Shown: positions 52,143 through 59,794 of the stretch, piece after piece
Layout: each line of letters begins with the position of its first letter
How positions within the stretch are numbered: the stretch's first letter is position 1
Position numbers and translations under genes: made by a program
Notes under the pieces: generated by a model
What the model was told of the DNA's origin: nothing
Seen by the model: only the letters and a program-made list of their open reading frames with translations
Database searches by the model: none
Source of the DNA: JAGNLV01 sp964612145
GTDB lineage: Bacteria > Zixibacteria > MSB-5A5 > GN15 > FEB-12
Length of the DNA stretch: 64,000 nucleotides
NCBI GenBank assembly: GCA_964612145.1
Contig: CAZTBP010000002.1
Location: 172,004 to 236,003 of the forward strand
Direction of reading: 5' to 3'

Positions 52143-52172
52143 AGAATAACGTGCCTGCCGCTCGGCAGTCAA
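52143..52172 (-). promoter_or_regulatory. Probable sigma-70 promoter of the arylsulfotransferase-like gene
   Basis: Minus strand TTGACT (52167-52172), 18 nt, TATTCT (52143-52148). Predicted start near 52136, 32 nt before ATG 52104. Confidence 0.5.
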
Positions 52173-52658
52173 CCCGTCACAGCCAACAACCGCCGCTGTC
52201 CCCGAACGATTCACAATGCACTCCGTAAGTTTTATTGACACAAGTACATAATCTGGTTGCGGACCATCAGCGGTCGGTAAGACTGATTATAAATCGGTGA
52301 GTACTATTTAGCCGGTCAACGGAATGATCGACGGACAATCCCCCGAATACCGGGCCTACTCTCATGAAAATATAATCGAAATCCGAAATTTGTCAAAGGT
52401 TATCGGAAACAGAATTTTCCCAACTCGACCCGGGGGCAATAATTCTCAGGCTCGACCATCGAAAGGCCTTGACTAAACGCCGTTTAGCCATGAAATTAAC
52501 AGGGGATAATGGATTTGTTAAATCCAATTCTAATTACTCATTCAGACCCCGGTCGATCGCATCCCGCAGGGTGTTGTTGACGAAAATATTTATTCTCGAC
52601 TGTGGCACAGCTGAGAGAACAGAAAAACACATTACCTCATCCGTAAGGGAACAGAAAT
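52173..52658. other. Intergenic region without a recognisable gene
   Basis: About 490 bp, AT-rich compared with its surroundings, between divergent genes. It contains the inverted repeat at 52473-52487 and scattered TTGAC boxes (52235, 52469, 52577) without good -10 partners. No tRNA, small RNA or small ORF with a convincing ribosome site was found. Confidence 0.5.
52473..52487. promoter_or_regulatory. Perfect inverted repeat, possible operator
   Basis: CTAAACGCCGTTTAG is a 7-1-7 perfect palindrome beginning within a TTGACT (52469-52474) that has a weak GAAATT 17 nt downstream. A repressor site is possible. Confidence 0.3.
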
Positions 52659-54323
52659 ATGAAAGCTCCGCGATTCCTGGTTCTGGCCTCTCTCATGGCA
52701 ATTATCCTCGCCGGCGCTCCCGCCCGGGCCGAAATCCCGTCCTTGATGGCCTACCAGGGACGTCTCACCGACTCCACCGGCGAAGCACTTGCCGACGGCT
52801 CCTACGACCTGACCTTTGGTATCTTTGGCGCCCAGACAAACGGGTTTGAACACTGGTCTGAAACCCAGACAGCCGTTCCGGTCTCCAACGGCCTCTTTGC
52901 AGTTATCCTTGGCACCAGTGTCCCGCTGACCGACTCCGCCTTCGCCGACCCCGAACGATACCTCGGTGTCTCGGTCAACGGCGTTCCGGTTCTCCCCCGC
53001 ACGCGGATTACGGCCACCGCCTACGCTAACCGGATCGCAACCGTCGATGGCTCCACCGGCGGTGACATTATCGGTAAGCTCACAATACTCGACCCAGACG
53101 ACCTCCTTGCCAATAAGCTGCTGCGCGACATCACCCGTATCGAACTTGACCCGAGTGGCTCTATCGCCCTGTATGACCCCGTTGACTCCAAAGCCGGCGG
53201 CGCGGTCCCCGTGGTCAAGCGCGTCGAACTCCTCAGAAACGGCCTCGTCATGTACGGCGTCGACTCAACCGACACAACCCTTGTCGTAACGCCCAGCGGC
53301 GACATTATCGGTGTCGGCCAGATCACTATGGGTGAAAACTCCAGTTCCGGCACGGAAACCTCTGTCCTGGGCTTCCGCAATACTGCCGAAGGTGACTCGT
53401 CAACCATCGGCGGCGGTTCGAGCAACCTTACGACCGGCACAATTTCCGTCATCGCCGGCGGACATGCCAACACCGCCTCCGGCGAAGGCTCCGTCATCAG
53501 TGGCGGCAGCTATAACGAAAACAACGGTGAATATGCCGTCATCGCCGGCGGCCAGGACAATATCGCTACCGGTGAATACTCCGTGATCCCCGGTGGCCAG
53601 TACAACACCACCAACGGCGGCTTCTCGTACGCCGCCGGACGCCGCGCCCAGTCACTCCACGACGGCAGCTTCGTCTGGGCCGACCATACCGACGCTGACT
53701 TCACCTCCACCGACAGCAACCAGTTCGTTATTCGTGCCGGCGGCGGTGTCGGCATCGGGACTAACAATCCCAGCGGCCAGCTCGACGTCGTTGCTCCCGA
53801 TGGTGACGGCTCGGTCAATCTCCCCGGCGACGCCATCGCGTCCCCGGAAATACTCGATGAGTCGGGAGTAGCCTCGACCCAAACCGTCAACACAATCAGC
53901 TTAATCCAGGGCGCTGAAATGGCCACCTTAACCTCTATCACTATCACCGCGCCGGCCGACGGCTACATCATCCTCAATGCCACTGCCGTGCTGGAAACCT
54001 GGGGCACCCAGGCGAGAAACCAGGCTTTTATCCAGATCGACGACGCCGAGGGCGGCGGAACCATCCCGCCATTCTTCAGCGTCGCTGGTGCCGGCGACCA
54101 CGACTCCCCCAACGCTCGTCACTTCTGGTCCATGGCCTCCCAGCGCGTCTTCCCCGTGACAGCCGGAACGCATACCTTCTATTTGGAAGGTAAAGCAAAT
54201 CCGCTGAACCCCAACGACGCCATCTCCTCGATCAGCAACCCCTCCCTGACCGGCATCTTTGTCCCGACATCTTACGGCGCCGTTACTGCCAACGGAGGAG
54301 CTATCACTCCCGCGGCCAGGTAG
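52659..54323 (+). CDS. Secreted protein with YadA-head-like repeats
   Basis: 554 residues with AAGGGA before the ATG. A signal peptide (about 24) leads to a domain common in FCB secreted proteins (MAYQGRLTDSTGEALADGSY). Residues 248-337 hold six 15-residue repeats (SVIAGGHANTASGEG type) like the head of trimeric YadA adhesins. FVWADH, then VGIGTNNPSGQLDV, resembles phage tail-fibre or adhesin stalk starts. The C-terminal about 150 residues look like a jelly-roll (ITAPADGYIILNATAVLE). No membrane anchor is visible. Probably a surface or fibre protein. Confidence 0.75.
   Translation: MKAPRFLVLASLMAIILAGAPARAEIPSLMAYQGRLTDSTGEALADGSYDLTFGIFGAQTNGFEHWSETQTAVPVSNGLFAVILGTSVPLTDSAFADPERYLGVSVNGVPVLPRTRITATAYANRIATVDGSTGGDIIGKLTILDPDDLLANKLLRDITRIELDPSGSIALYDPVDSKAGGAVPVVKRVELLRNGLVMYGVDSTDTTLVVTPSGDIIGVGQITMGENSSSGTETSVLGFRNTAEGDSSTIGGGSSNLTTGTISVIAGGHANTASGEGSVISGGSYNENNGEYAVIAGGQDNIATGEYSVIPGGQYNTTNGGFSYAAGRRAQSLHDGSFVWADHTDADFTSTDSNQFVIRAGGGVGIGTNNPSGQLDVVAPDGDGSVNLPGDAIASPEILDESGVASTQTVNTISLIQGAEMATLTSITITAPADGYIILNATAVLETWGTQARNQAFIQIDDAEGGGTIPPFFSVAGAGDHDSPNARHFWSMASQRVFPVTAGTHTFYLEGKANPLNPNDAISSISNPSLTGIFVPTSYGAVTANGGAITPAAR
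53400..53669 (+). repeat. Six tandem 45-bp (15-residue) YadA-head repeats
   Basis: In-frame coding repeats with consensus S-V-I-x-G-G-x-x-N-x-x-x-G-E-x. DNA copies differ, so the repetition is kept at protein level. Confidence 0.8.
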
Positions 54324-54349
54324 TAAAACAAAACCTGAAGACATCCAGC

Positions 54350-54376
54350 CCCCCGGTCTCTCAACCGGGGGCTTTT
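54350..54376 (+). terminator. Rho-independent terminator
   Basis: CCCCCGG (54350-54356) pairs with CCGGGGG (54365-54371), then CTTTTCTTT. It ends the YadA-head gene. Confidence 0.85.
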
Positions 54377-54494
54377 CTTTGTGCGACTGATACAAAAACT
54401 GTTTCATTCTGCCCGCATCTGGAATATATTCCCCGCAAACGCTGAATAGTTTATCCAGATTGGGATTCCATCCGCACGAAGGAGACCGCTCACA

Positions 54495-55199
54495 ATGACT
54501 TTCAAAAAACGCCGACTGGCCGTTCTCACAGCCGGTCTGCTGCTCTCGGTCGCCATGAATCCCAACCTCTGCGCCGCACAAAACCTCCAGGGCGCTCTGA
54601 ACTTTGCGGCCGGACTGCCTCAGGGAGATTTCGATGACCAGGTGGAGAAGGATGCCTACGGCATCGGCGGCCAGTTCCTCTGGACACCAAACCGCTCTCC
54701 CTTTGGTATTGGCCTTTCGTTGGCCTTCATGAACTACGGCCGGGAAACCCGTCGTGAACCATTCTCGACAACTATTCCCGATGTCACCGTCGAGGTCGAA
54801 ACGACCAACAATCTTCTTAACGGTCACATCCTGTTTCGCACCCAACTACCTAAAGGCGACATACGGCCCTATGGCGACCTGCTGTTCGGCTTCAATTACT
54901 TCTTTACTGAAACCAGCATTCAGGATGCCGACGGAATCTCCGAAGAAATCGCCAGCACGACTAACTTCGACGACGCCGTGCTCTCTTACGGCGCCGGCGG
55001 CGGCCTGTTGATCCGAGTATATTCGGGCAGAAGGAACACGGTATTTATCGATCTTGGCGCCCGCTACCTGTTCGGCGGCGAAGCTGAGTATCTCGAAAAA
55101 GGATCTATCGGCAGAGAGAATGGCCAGGTTACCTTTGACGTAACCAAATCCGAGACGAATCTCTTAATGCTGCAGATCGGAGTGGCGGCCAACTTCTGA
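54495..55199 (+). CDS. Outer-membrane beta-barrel protein
   Basis: 234 residues with AAGGAGA before the ATG. The signal peptide (ending LCAAQ) is followed by alternating strands rich in Gly and aromatic residues (LNFAAGLPQGDF, YGAGGGLLIRVYSG, VFIDLGARYLFGG) and a C-terminal strand ending VAANF, typical of small OmpA/OmpW-like barrels. Its stop overlaps the dipeptidase start (TGATG). Confidence 0.75.
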   Translation: MTFKKRRLAVLTAGLLLSVAMNPNLCAAQNLQGALNFAAGLPQGDFDDQVEKDAYGIGGQFLWTPNRSPFGIGLSLAFMNYGRETRREPFSTTIPDVTVEVETTNNLLNGHILFRTQLPKGDIRPYGDLLFGFNYFFTETSIQDADGISEEIASTTNFDDAVLSYGAGGGLLIRVYSGRRNTVFIDLGARYLFGGEAEYLEKGSIGRENGQVTFDVTKSETNLLMLQIGVAANF

Positions 55200-56395
55200 T
55201 GAAGAAATTCGCGTACATCCTGCTCGTAGCGAGTCTCGCCCTCGGCTGCCGGGGCAGCAAGCTCGGCATCGCCGAGCTCCACACCCGCGCCTTTGTCGCC
55301 GACCTGCACTGCGACACGGTCCTGCGAATGCTGCGCGGCTACGACATAACCGAGAGGCACGACGAGGGCGACATTGACCTGCCACGACTCATCGACGGTG
55401 GCGTGGACCTCGAGGCCTTCGCCTGCTGGCTTGACACCGATACCCCGCCCGAAAGCTGTGTCGTGCTCATCGATCGAATGCTCGACACACTCGAGGCCGC
55501 CGTCGCCCGCAACCAGAATCGCCTCGACATCTGCCGCACCGCCGCCGAGGCCGCGCAGATAGTCGGCTCCGGACGAATCGCCGCCTTCCTCGCCATCGAA
55601 AACGGTGTCGCTATCGCCGGCGATCTCGATAACTTGAAACACTTCTACGATCGCGGTGTCCGGTACATGACGCTGACCCACACCGCCTCCAGCGACTGGG
55701 TCATCTCCTCGGCCGATACGATGCCTGCATTCGACGGCCTGACCGAATTCGGCTTCAACGTCGTGCGCGAAATGAACCGCCTCGGCATGATTATCGACAT
55801 CTCCCACGCCCACCCGGCCGCCGTTGACCACGTCCTCTCAATCACCAACGACCCCATCATCGCCTCCCATTCCTGCGTACACGCACTCTGCGAACACGAC
55901 CGGAACCTGACCGATGAACAAATCAAAGCTATCGCCGCCGGCGGAGGCGTAATCGGAATTAACTTTTACAACGGCTATCTTTCTGAGCAATGGAGCCGCG
56001 TCGCTGACTCCCTCTGGGAATTGCACCGACCCGAGATCGACTCCCTGCGAACGCTCTATGCCGACAACGACAGCCTCCGACGCAACGAGGTCCGCGGCGT
56101 CTATCGACTCGTCAGCGCCCAGGTCGACACGCTCGCTCCCGTCAACGTCGCGACCGTCGTCGACCACATCGACTACATCGTAAACCTCGTCGGCCCCGAT
56201 CACGTCGGCCTGGGTTCGGACTACGATGGCGTTCCGGCCATGCCGCAAGGGCTTGGCGACGTTTCCATGCTGCCAAATATTACCGATGAGTTGGCCGCCA
56301 GGGGCTATTCAGAGACAGATATCAAGAAGATCCTCGGTGGGAATTTCATGCGCGTCTTCCAGCAGGTCTGCGACCCTGCCCTCACCTCCAATTAA
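55199..56395 (+). CDS. Membrane dipeptidase, M19 family, lipoprotein
   Basis: 398 residues. The lipobox LALGC (Cys 17) implies a membrane-anchored periplasmic enzyme. Zinc-site motifs of renal dipeptidases are VADLHCDT, AIENGVAI, LTHTASSDW, DISHAHP, SHSC and GLGSDYDGV. It cleaves dipeptides, including those with a D-residue at the second position. Coupled to the barrel gene by a 1-nt overlap. Confidence 0.92.
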   Translation: MKKFAYILLVASLALGCRGSKLGIAELHTRAFVADLHCDTVLRMLRGYDITERHDEGDIDLPRLIDGGVDLEAFACWLDTDTPPESCVVLIDRMLDTLEAAVARNQNRLDICRTAAEAAQIVGSGRIAAFLAIENGVAIAGDLDNLKHFYDRGVRYMTLTHTASSDWVISSADTMPAFDGLTEFGFNVVREMNRLGMIIDISHAHPAAVDHVLSITNDPIIASHSCVHALCEHDRNLTDEQIKAIAAGGGVIGINFYNGYLSEQWSRVADSLWELHRPEIDSLRTLYADNDSLRRNEVRGVYRLVSAQVDTLAPVNVATVVDHIDYIVNLVGPDHVGLGSDYDGVPAMPQGLGDVSMLPNITDELAARGYSETDIKKILGGNFMRVFQQVCDPALTSN

Positions 56396-56400
56396 TGTAG

Positions 56401-56434
56401 CGGGCGAAGTCTCCCCAAATTAAGACTCCGCCCG
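56401..56434. terminator. Stem-loop after the dipeptidase gene
   Basis: CGGGCG-A-AGTCT pairs with AGACT-C-CGCCCG around a 10-nt loop, 6 nt after the dipeptidase stop. There is no T run on either strand, so it is a possible rho-dependent end or mRNA-stabilising hairpin. Confidence 0.45.
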
Positions 56435-56477
56435 ATTGCGACAGGGCCGTGCACGACTTCACGATTTGGAGGTAGCA

Positions 56478-56543
56478 ATGCACAGCCGGCTGGACAATTC
56501 CCTCAGCACGGGAATCGAATCTTTCACATTGACCATCTCGTGA
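56478..56543 (+). CDS. Possible 21-residue small ORF
   Basis: ATG 56478 lies 4 nt after GGAGGT (56468-56473). The product (MHSRLDNSLSTGIESFTLTI, then S) has no feature that I recognise. There is no separate promoter or terminator. Chance occurrence is quite possible. Confidence 0.2.
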   Translation: MHSRLDNSLSTGIESFTLTIS

Positions 56544-56556
56544 GATAGTCTATTGT

Positions 56557-57006
56557 TCAGTGGCCCCGTCCGCCTCCACCGCCTTGAGAGTGCCCGTGAC
56601 CGGGACCGGATCCGTCGCAGCCACCTTCACCAGCCCGCAGTCGTCGTCCGCTATGACCAGCGCATGCTTCACGTATCGGGATTTCGGTAAGTGTACCGCT
56701 TTTCACCGACTCGATTGCTTCGCCGGCAAGCTTGCCCGACGCCCGACACACCCTAATCCCCTGCTGGTTCATCGTGTCAATCGCCCGACGACCCATACCG
56801 CGGCAGACGACGGCATCAATATTGAGTGAAGCCAGCATCGTCAGCGGGTGACACGTCCCGTGACTGTGATGGGCGTTAGTATTTGGCACTACCGAAATAC
56901 GGTCTGCCTCGGAATCATACAGCGTAAAATAGGGCGCGCTGCCGAAATGATCACACAGCGCGGCGTTCGCGCCGCGATCGTCGTTCGTGGGAATGCAGAC
57001 CAACAT
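56557..57006 (-). CDS. NifX/NifB-like (dinitrogenase iron-molybdenum cofactor) domain protein
   Basis: 149 residues. The core about 1-110 fits the MTH1175/NifX-like family: IPTNDDRGANAALCDHFGSA, NAHHSHGTCHPL, VCRGMGRRAIDTM. The Gly/His tail (SGPGHGHSQGGGGGRGH) probably binds metal. Outside nitrogen fixers such proteins are linked to Fe-S or metal cofactor handling. It overlaps the DUF134 gene by 56 nt in another frame; GGGAGAAG precedes its ATG. Confidence 0.88.
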   Translation of the reverse strand: MLVCIPTNDDRGANAALCDHFGSAPYFTLYDSEADRISVVPNTNAHHSHGTCHPLTMLASLNIDAVVCRGMGRRAIDTMNQQGIRVCRASGKLAGEAIESVKSGTLTEIPIREACAGHSGRRLRAGEGGCDGSGPGHGHSQGGGGGRGH

Positions 57007-57298
57007 GGCATGCTTCTCCCTCTTTGAGATTAACCAAAATGGCGTGATTGTCGAGAATAGCCGCTACCAACTTGCGACGCGCCGAATACAGCAAACGCTG
57101 CACCGTACCCCGCGAAATCTTCATTTGCCGCCCGGCCTCAGACTGATCCAAACCGTCGAGATCGCAAAATCGCAACGCCTCGAACTCGTCAAGCGACAGC
57201 TCCAGCGATTCAATATCCTGCATCGGAATCCCTTGCGGCTTAAATACCCGGTCCGCTGGATAATGGCAGCAATGTCGGAGTTTCCGTGGTCGCGGCAT
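56951..57298 (-). CDS. DUF134 family helix-turn-helix regulator
   Basis: 115 residues. The N-terminus MPRPRKLRHCCHYP and the block LDEFEALRFCDLDGLDQSEA, followed by an HTH (GRQMKISRGTVQRLLYSARR), are typical of DUF134. These proteins are usually next to NifX-like genes, as here. The promoter overlaps a perfect palindrome, so autorepression is likely. AAGGAAGG lies just before the ATG. Confidence 0.9.
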   Translation of the reverse strand: MPRPRKLRHCCHYPADRVFKPQGIPMQDIESLELSLDEFEALRFCDLDGLDQSEAGRQMKISRGTVQRLLYSARRKLVAAILDNHAILVNLKEGEACHVGLHSHERRSRRERRAV

Positions 57299-57311
57299 AT
57301 CCTTCCTTTGT

Positions 57312-57331
57312 TTTTGTGCATATGCACAAAA
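57312..57331. promoter_or_regulatory. Perfect 20-bp palindrome, probable DUF134 operator
   Basis: TTTTGTGCATATGCACAAAA covers the predicted transcription start (about 57327) of the DUF134-nifX operon, 14 bp from the start codon. The position is that of a classical autorepressor site. Confidence 0.7.
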
Positions 57332-57333
57332 TC

Positions 57334-57362
57334 ATTATCGACAAACCAACCCCTTTTGTCAA
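57334..57362 (-). promoter_or_regulatory. Sigma-70 promoter of the DUF134-nifX operon
   Basis: Minus strand TTGACA (57357-57362), exactly 17 nt, GATAAT (57334-57339). Close to consensus. Confidence 0.8.
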
Positions 57363-57383
57363 GCCCATTCTCCCCATTTACAC

Positions 57384-57411
57384 AAAAAGCCGCCCGATTT
57401 CCACGGGCGGC
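57384..57411 (-). terminator. Terminator of the small YtxH-like gene
   Basis: GCCGCCCG (57389-57396) pairs with CGGGCGGC (57404-57411); five T follow on the minus strand (complement of 57384-57388). Confidence 0.85.
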
Positions 57412-57435
57412 TTCATCAAAACTTCGCTGTCAGTC

Positions 57436-57705
57436 TTAACTCGGAATCTGCTCCGGCGGCGGAACCTCAACATCCTCTTCATTCGCCTCCATGACATTCT
57501 CTGCCACCTCGGCTGCTTCTTCGGCCGGTTCGGCCTCCGCCAGCGAGGTTCCCTCCATCTTCGTGCGACCAATCTCGATCAGGTTTCGCAACGTGCTGTT
57601 CGGGCGCTTCAAATCGTACATCGCCCAGCCGACTGCGGCGCCGAGCGTAATTGCCAGCCCCAGAGTGGCTGCAAGTCCACTTCCTTTTCCATTTGAACCA
57701 GACAT
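57436..57705 (-). CDS. Small single-helix membrane protein, YtxH-like
   Basis: 89 residues from ATG 57705, with GGAGGTTAATTAT directly upstream; the open frame continues to 58122 but that part overlaps the acyltransferase gene and shows no protein character. One glycine-rich helix (LAATLGLAITLGAAVGWAMY) is followed by KRP.. and an acidic, Glu-rich tail (EPAEEAAEVAENVMEANEED). The layout resembles YtxH-type envelope-stress proteins. Function unknown. It lies 139 bp behind the Ptb-like gene and has its own terminator. Confidence 0.8.
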   Translation of the reverse strand: MSGSNGKGSGLAATLGLAITLGAAVGWAMYDLKRPNSTLRNLIEIGRTKMEGTSLAEAEPAEEAAEVAENVMEANEEDVEVPPPEQIPS

Positions 57706-57844
57706 ATAATTAACCTCCGAATGGTTTTCTTCAGATCGAAACGAGCGATACTGTACCCTCAATGTACAAAAATCAGCACCATACACAAGGACGCAACGAC
57801 TTGCTCGCTGGTTCCTTAACAGGCCGCCACACCGTATGTTCCGA

Positions 57845-58783
57845 TTACCGGCAGAGTACTGCCAGCACGATAGAGTTAAACATCGCGTCCGTGGACCCGG
57901 CCCGGCGCGGACAGGCCACCGGACACCGGCCGCCGTAGACGATGGCCCCGACCTGTGCATTCCCATACAGCGCCATTGCCGTATACACCCCATGCGCCGT
58001 CTCGGTATTCGGCGCCACCATTGCGTCAGCTCGCCCGGCCACCTCGCTTCTGGTAATCCCCTTGCTCCTGGCCGCCACCGGGTCAATCGCGCAATCGAAC
58101 GACAACGGCCCGTCGACCTCACCCCCCTTAATCTGGCCCCGCTCGTTCATCTTTGACAATACCGCGGCGTCAACTGTCACCGGCATCTGCGGGTAAACTA
58201 CCTCCACCGCCGCAATCACCGCCACCCTGGGATTTTCAATTCCAAATTTCGTACAGGCGACTATCAGGTTCTGTGTCAGCGCAATTTTCTGTTTTAGATT
58301 CGGTTCGGGAATTATCCCGCAGTCCGTAATCGCCAGCAGCTTTTCGTATTTCTCCGGCTTCATCACACCGATAAGTCCGGCCACCGCCCCTTTCGGCACA
58401 AAACCGGTCCCGTCGTCCACCAATGCCGGCAGGAAATCCCGTACCGGGACAGCACCCCGCACGATAATATCGACCTCCCCGGAAGTCGCCATGCGGATTG
58501 CCGTCCGAATCGCTTCCTGATCGCTTGCAGCCTCAACTAATTCAACTGCTCCGAAATTCTGGCCTGCCTTCGCGTCCGCCTCCGCCGTCTTCCGTTTATC
58601 ACCGATCATCACCGGGACTATCAAGCCCGCATCAATCGCCTTACGACAGGCAACAAACACATCCTCATTGTGGGGGGTCACTATCGCCGCCCGAAGCATC
58701 GTCTCGCCGGTCGCCCTGCGCGCCCGCACCAGCAGGTGCTCAAAAGTGCGAACTTCGGCAGCGTCATTATTCTGTTCACTCAT
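57845..58783 (-). CDS. Phosphate acyltransferase, Ptb/Pta family (second copy)
   Basis: 312 residues from ATG 58783 (GGAGG 8 nt upstream, TGATG overlap with the preceding gene). Family features are IIVRGAVPVRDFLPALVD, ITDCGIIPEPNLKQKI, and the C-terminal GRADAMVAPNTETAHGVYTA and GAIVYGGRCPV. Enzymes of this family exchange CoA for phosphate on acyl groups (butyryl, acetyl or branched acyl). It is a diverged paralogue of the next upstream gene. Together with Buk it can turn acyl-CoA into ATP. Confidence 0.85.
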   Translation of the reverse strand: MSEQNNDAAEVRTFEHLLVRARRATGETMLRAAIVTPHNEDVFVACRKAIDAGLIVPVMIGDKRKTAEADAKAGQNFGAVELVEAASDQEAIRTAIRMATSGEVDIIVRGAVPVRDFLPALVDDGTGFVPKGAVAGLIGVMKPEKYEKLLAITDCGIIPEPNLKQKIALTQNLIVACTKFGIENPRVAVIAAVEVVYPQMPVTVDAAVLSKMNERGQIKGGEVDGPLSFDCAIDPVAARSKGITRSEVAGRADAMVAPNTETAHGVYTAMALYGNAQVGAIVYGGRCPVACPRRAGSTDAMFNSIVLAVLCR

Positions 58784-59745
58784 CAACCGCCTCCTCTGTC
58801 CCACACCTTATTCGTGTGATAATAGTCTGCCAGAACGCACGCTATCGCCAGCGAGGCTTTCTTATTCTTAACCGTATCGGTGCGGGATACCAGCGACACC
58901 GGCACCCGCGCCCCCACAATCACACCCGCAAAGATCGCATCCGCGAAATTGATCAGCGACTTGCACACGATATTACACTCTTCAATCGAGTCGACCAGAA
59001 ATATGTCAGCGTCGCCGATCACGTGCCCGGTCACCTCGTAATGATCCGCCGCCTCCTTCGAAGTCGCAATCTCCAGCGTCATCGGCCCCTGTATGTAAAT
59101 GTTATCCAGTTTCTCCAGCGCCTTCGGAATAACATGCTCAATATCGGTCAGCGTGTGGGCCACGTTGTTGGTCGGTTTGTCAACCGCGGCCGAAACCGCG
59201 ATCCGCACCGGCGACAGCCCCAGCGCCCGCGCCACCAGAACTGCGTTCTCGAGAATCTGCAGCTTCTGATCCGGCTCCGGACGCACCACCATCCCGCCGT
59301 CGGTAAAATTCAGCAGCTTGTGATAACCGGGAATATCTAGCACCGCGCAGTGCGAGAGCGTATTCGGACCGCGCAGCCCGTAAGCCTTATCCAGCACCAC
59401 CCGCAACAACGACGAGGTCGGCAGGAACCCCTTCATGATGGCGTCGGCCTTGTGCTCTGCCGCCAGACGCGCCGCATAATGCGCCGCCTGACTGACATCC
59501 TTCATATCGACTATTTCCAGCTTGCCGATATCAATACTCCCATCCTTCGCCAGCGCTTCAATTTTGGTCTGATCGCCCACCAGCACGGCGTCAAGAAGAC
59601 CGTCGGCTTTGGCCTCGGCCACCGCCCCGATAACATCCACATCCTGTGCCGCCGCTACCGCCACCGTCTTCTTCCGACCGTCAGCAGCAATCTGCCTCGC
59701 TCGATCAACCAACTCATCGTAAGAATGGACAGGCTTGCTCTCCAT
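58783..59745 (-). CDS. ptb: Phosphate butyryltransferase-like protein (first copy)
   Basis: 320 residues from ATG 59745, with AGGGA upstream. The motifs DAIMKGFLPTSSLLRVVLD, FTDGGMVVRPEPDQKLQI and NFADAIFAGVIVGARVPVSL are those of Ptb, which converts butyryl-CoA (or branched acyl-CoA) to the acyl phosphate for butyrate kinase. Two Ptb-like genes in tandem suggest different acyl specificities or a hetero-oligomer. 49 bp behind buk. Confidence 0.87.
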   Translation of the reverse strand: MESKPVHSYDELVDRARQIAADGRKKTVAVAAAQDVDVIGAVAEAKADGLLDAVLVGDQTKIEALAKDGSIDIGKLEIVDMKDVSQAAHYAARLAAEHKADAIMKGFLPTSSLLRVVLDKAYGLRGPNTLSHCAVLDIPGYHKLLNFTDGGMVVRPEPDQKLQILENAVLVARALGLSPVRIAVSAAVDKPTNNVAHTLTDIEHVIPKALEKLDNIYIQGPMTLEIATSKEAADHYEVTGHVIGDADIFLVDSIEECNIVCKSLINFADAIFAGVIVGARVPVSLVSRTDTVKNKKASLAIACVLADYYHTNKVWDRGGG

Positions 59746-59794
59746 ACAAACATTCCCTGCTTCGCTATGGTGCACGCGGCCTTTTCAGAGCCGC

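Noticed and set aside
52603..52617. TGGCACA as a sigma-54 promoter for the YadA-head gene
   Set aside because: The base pair 10 nt after GG is AG, not GC, and there is no TTG; the -12 element is missing.
53928..54845. 305-codon minus-strand ORF across the YadA-head and barrel genes
   Set aside because: It runs through the terminator and two plus-strand genes with signal peptides; no protein family character.
57706..58122. Long N-terminal extension of the YtxH-like ORF
   Set aside because: Most of it is Arg/Trp-rich shadow translation of the overlapping acyltransferase gene; GGAGGTTAATTAT-ATG marks the true start at 57705.
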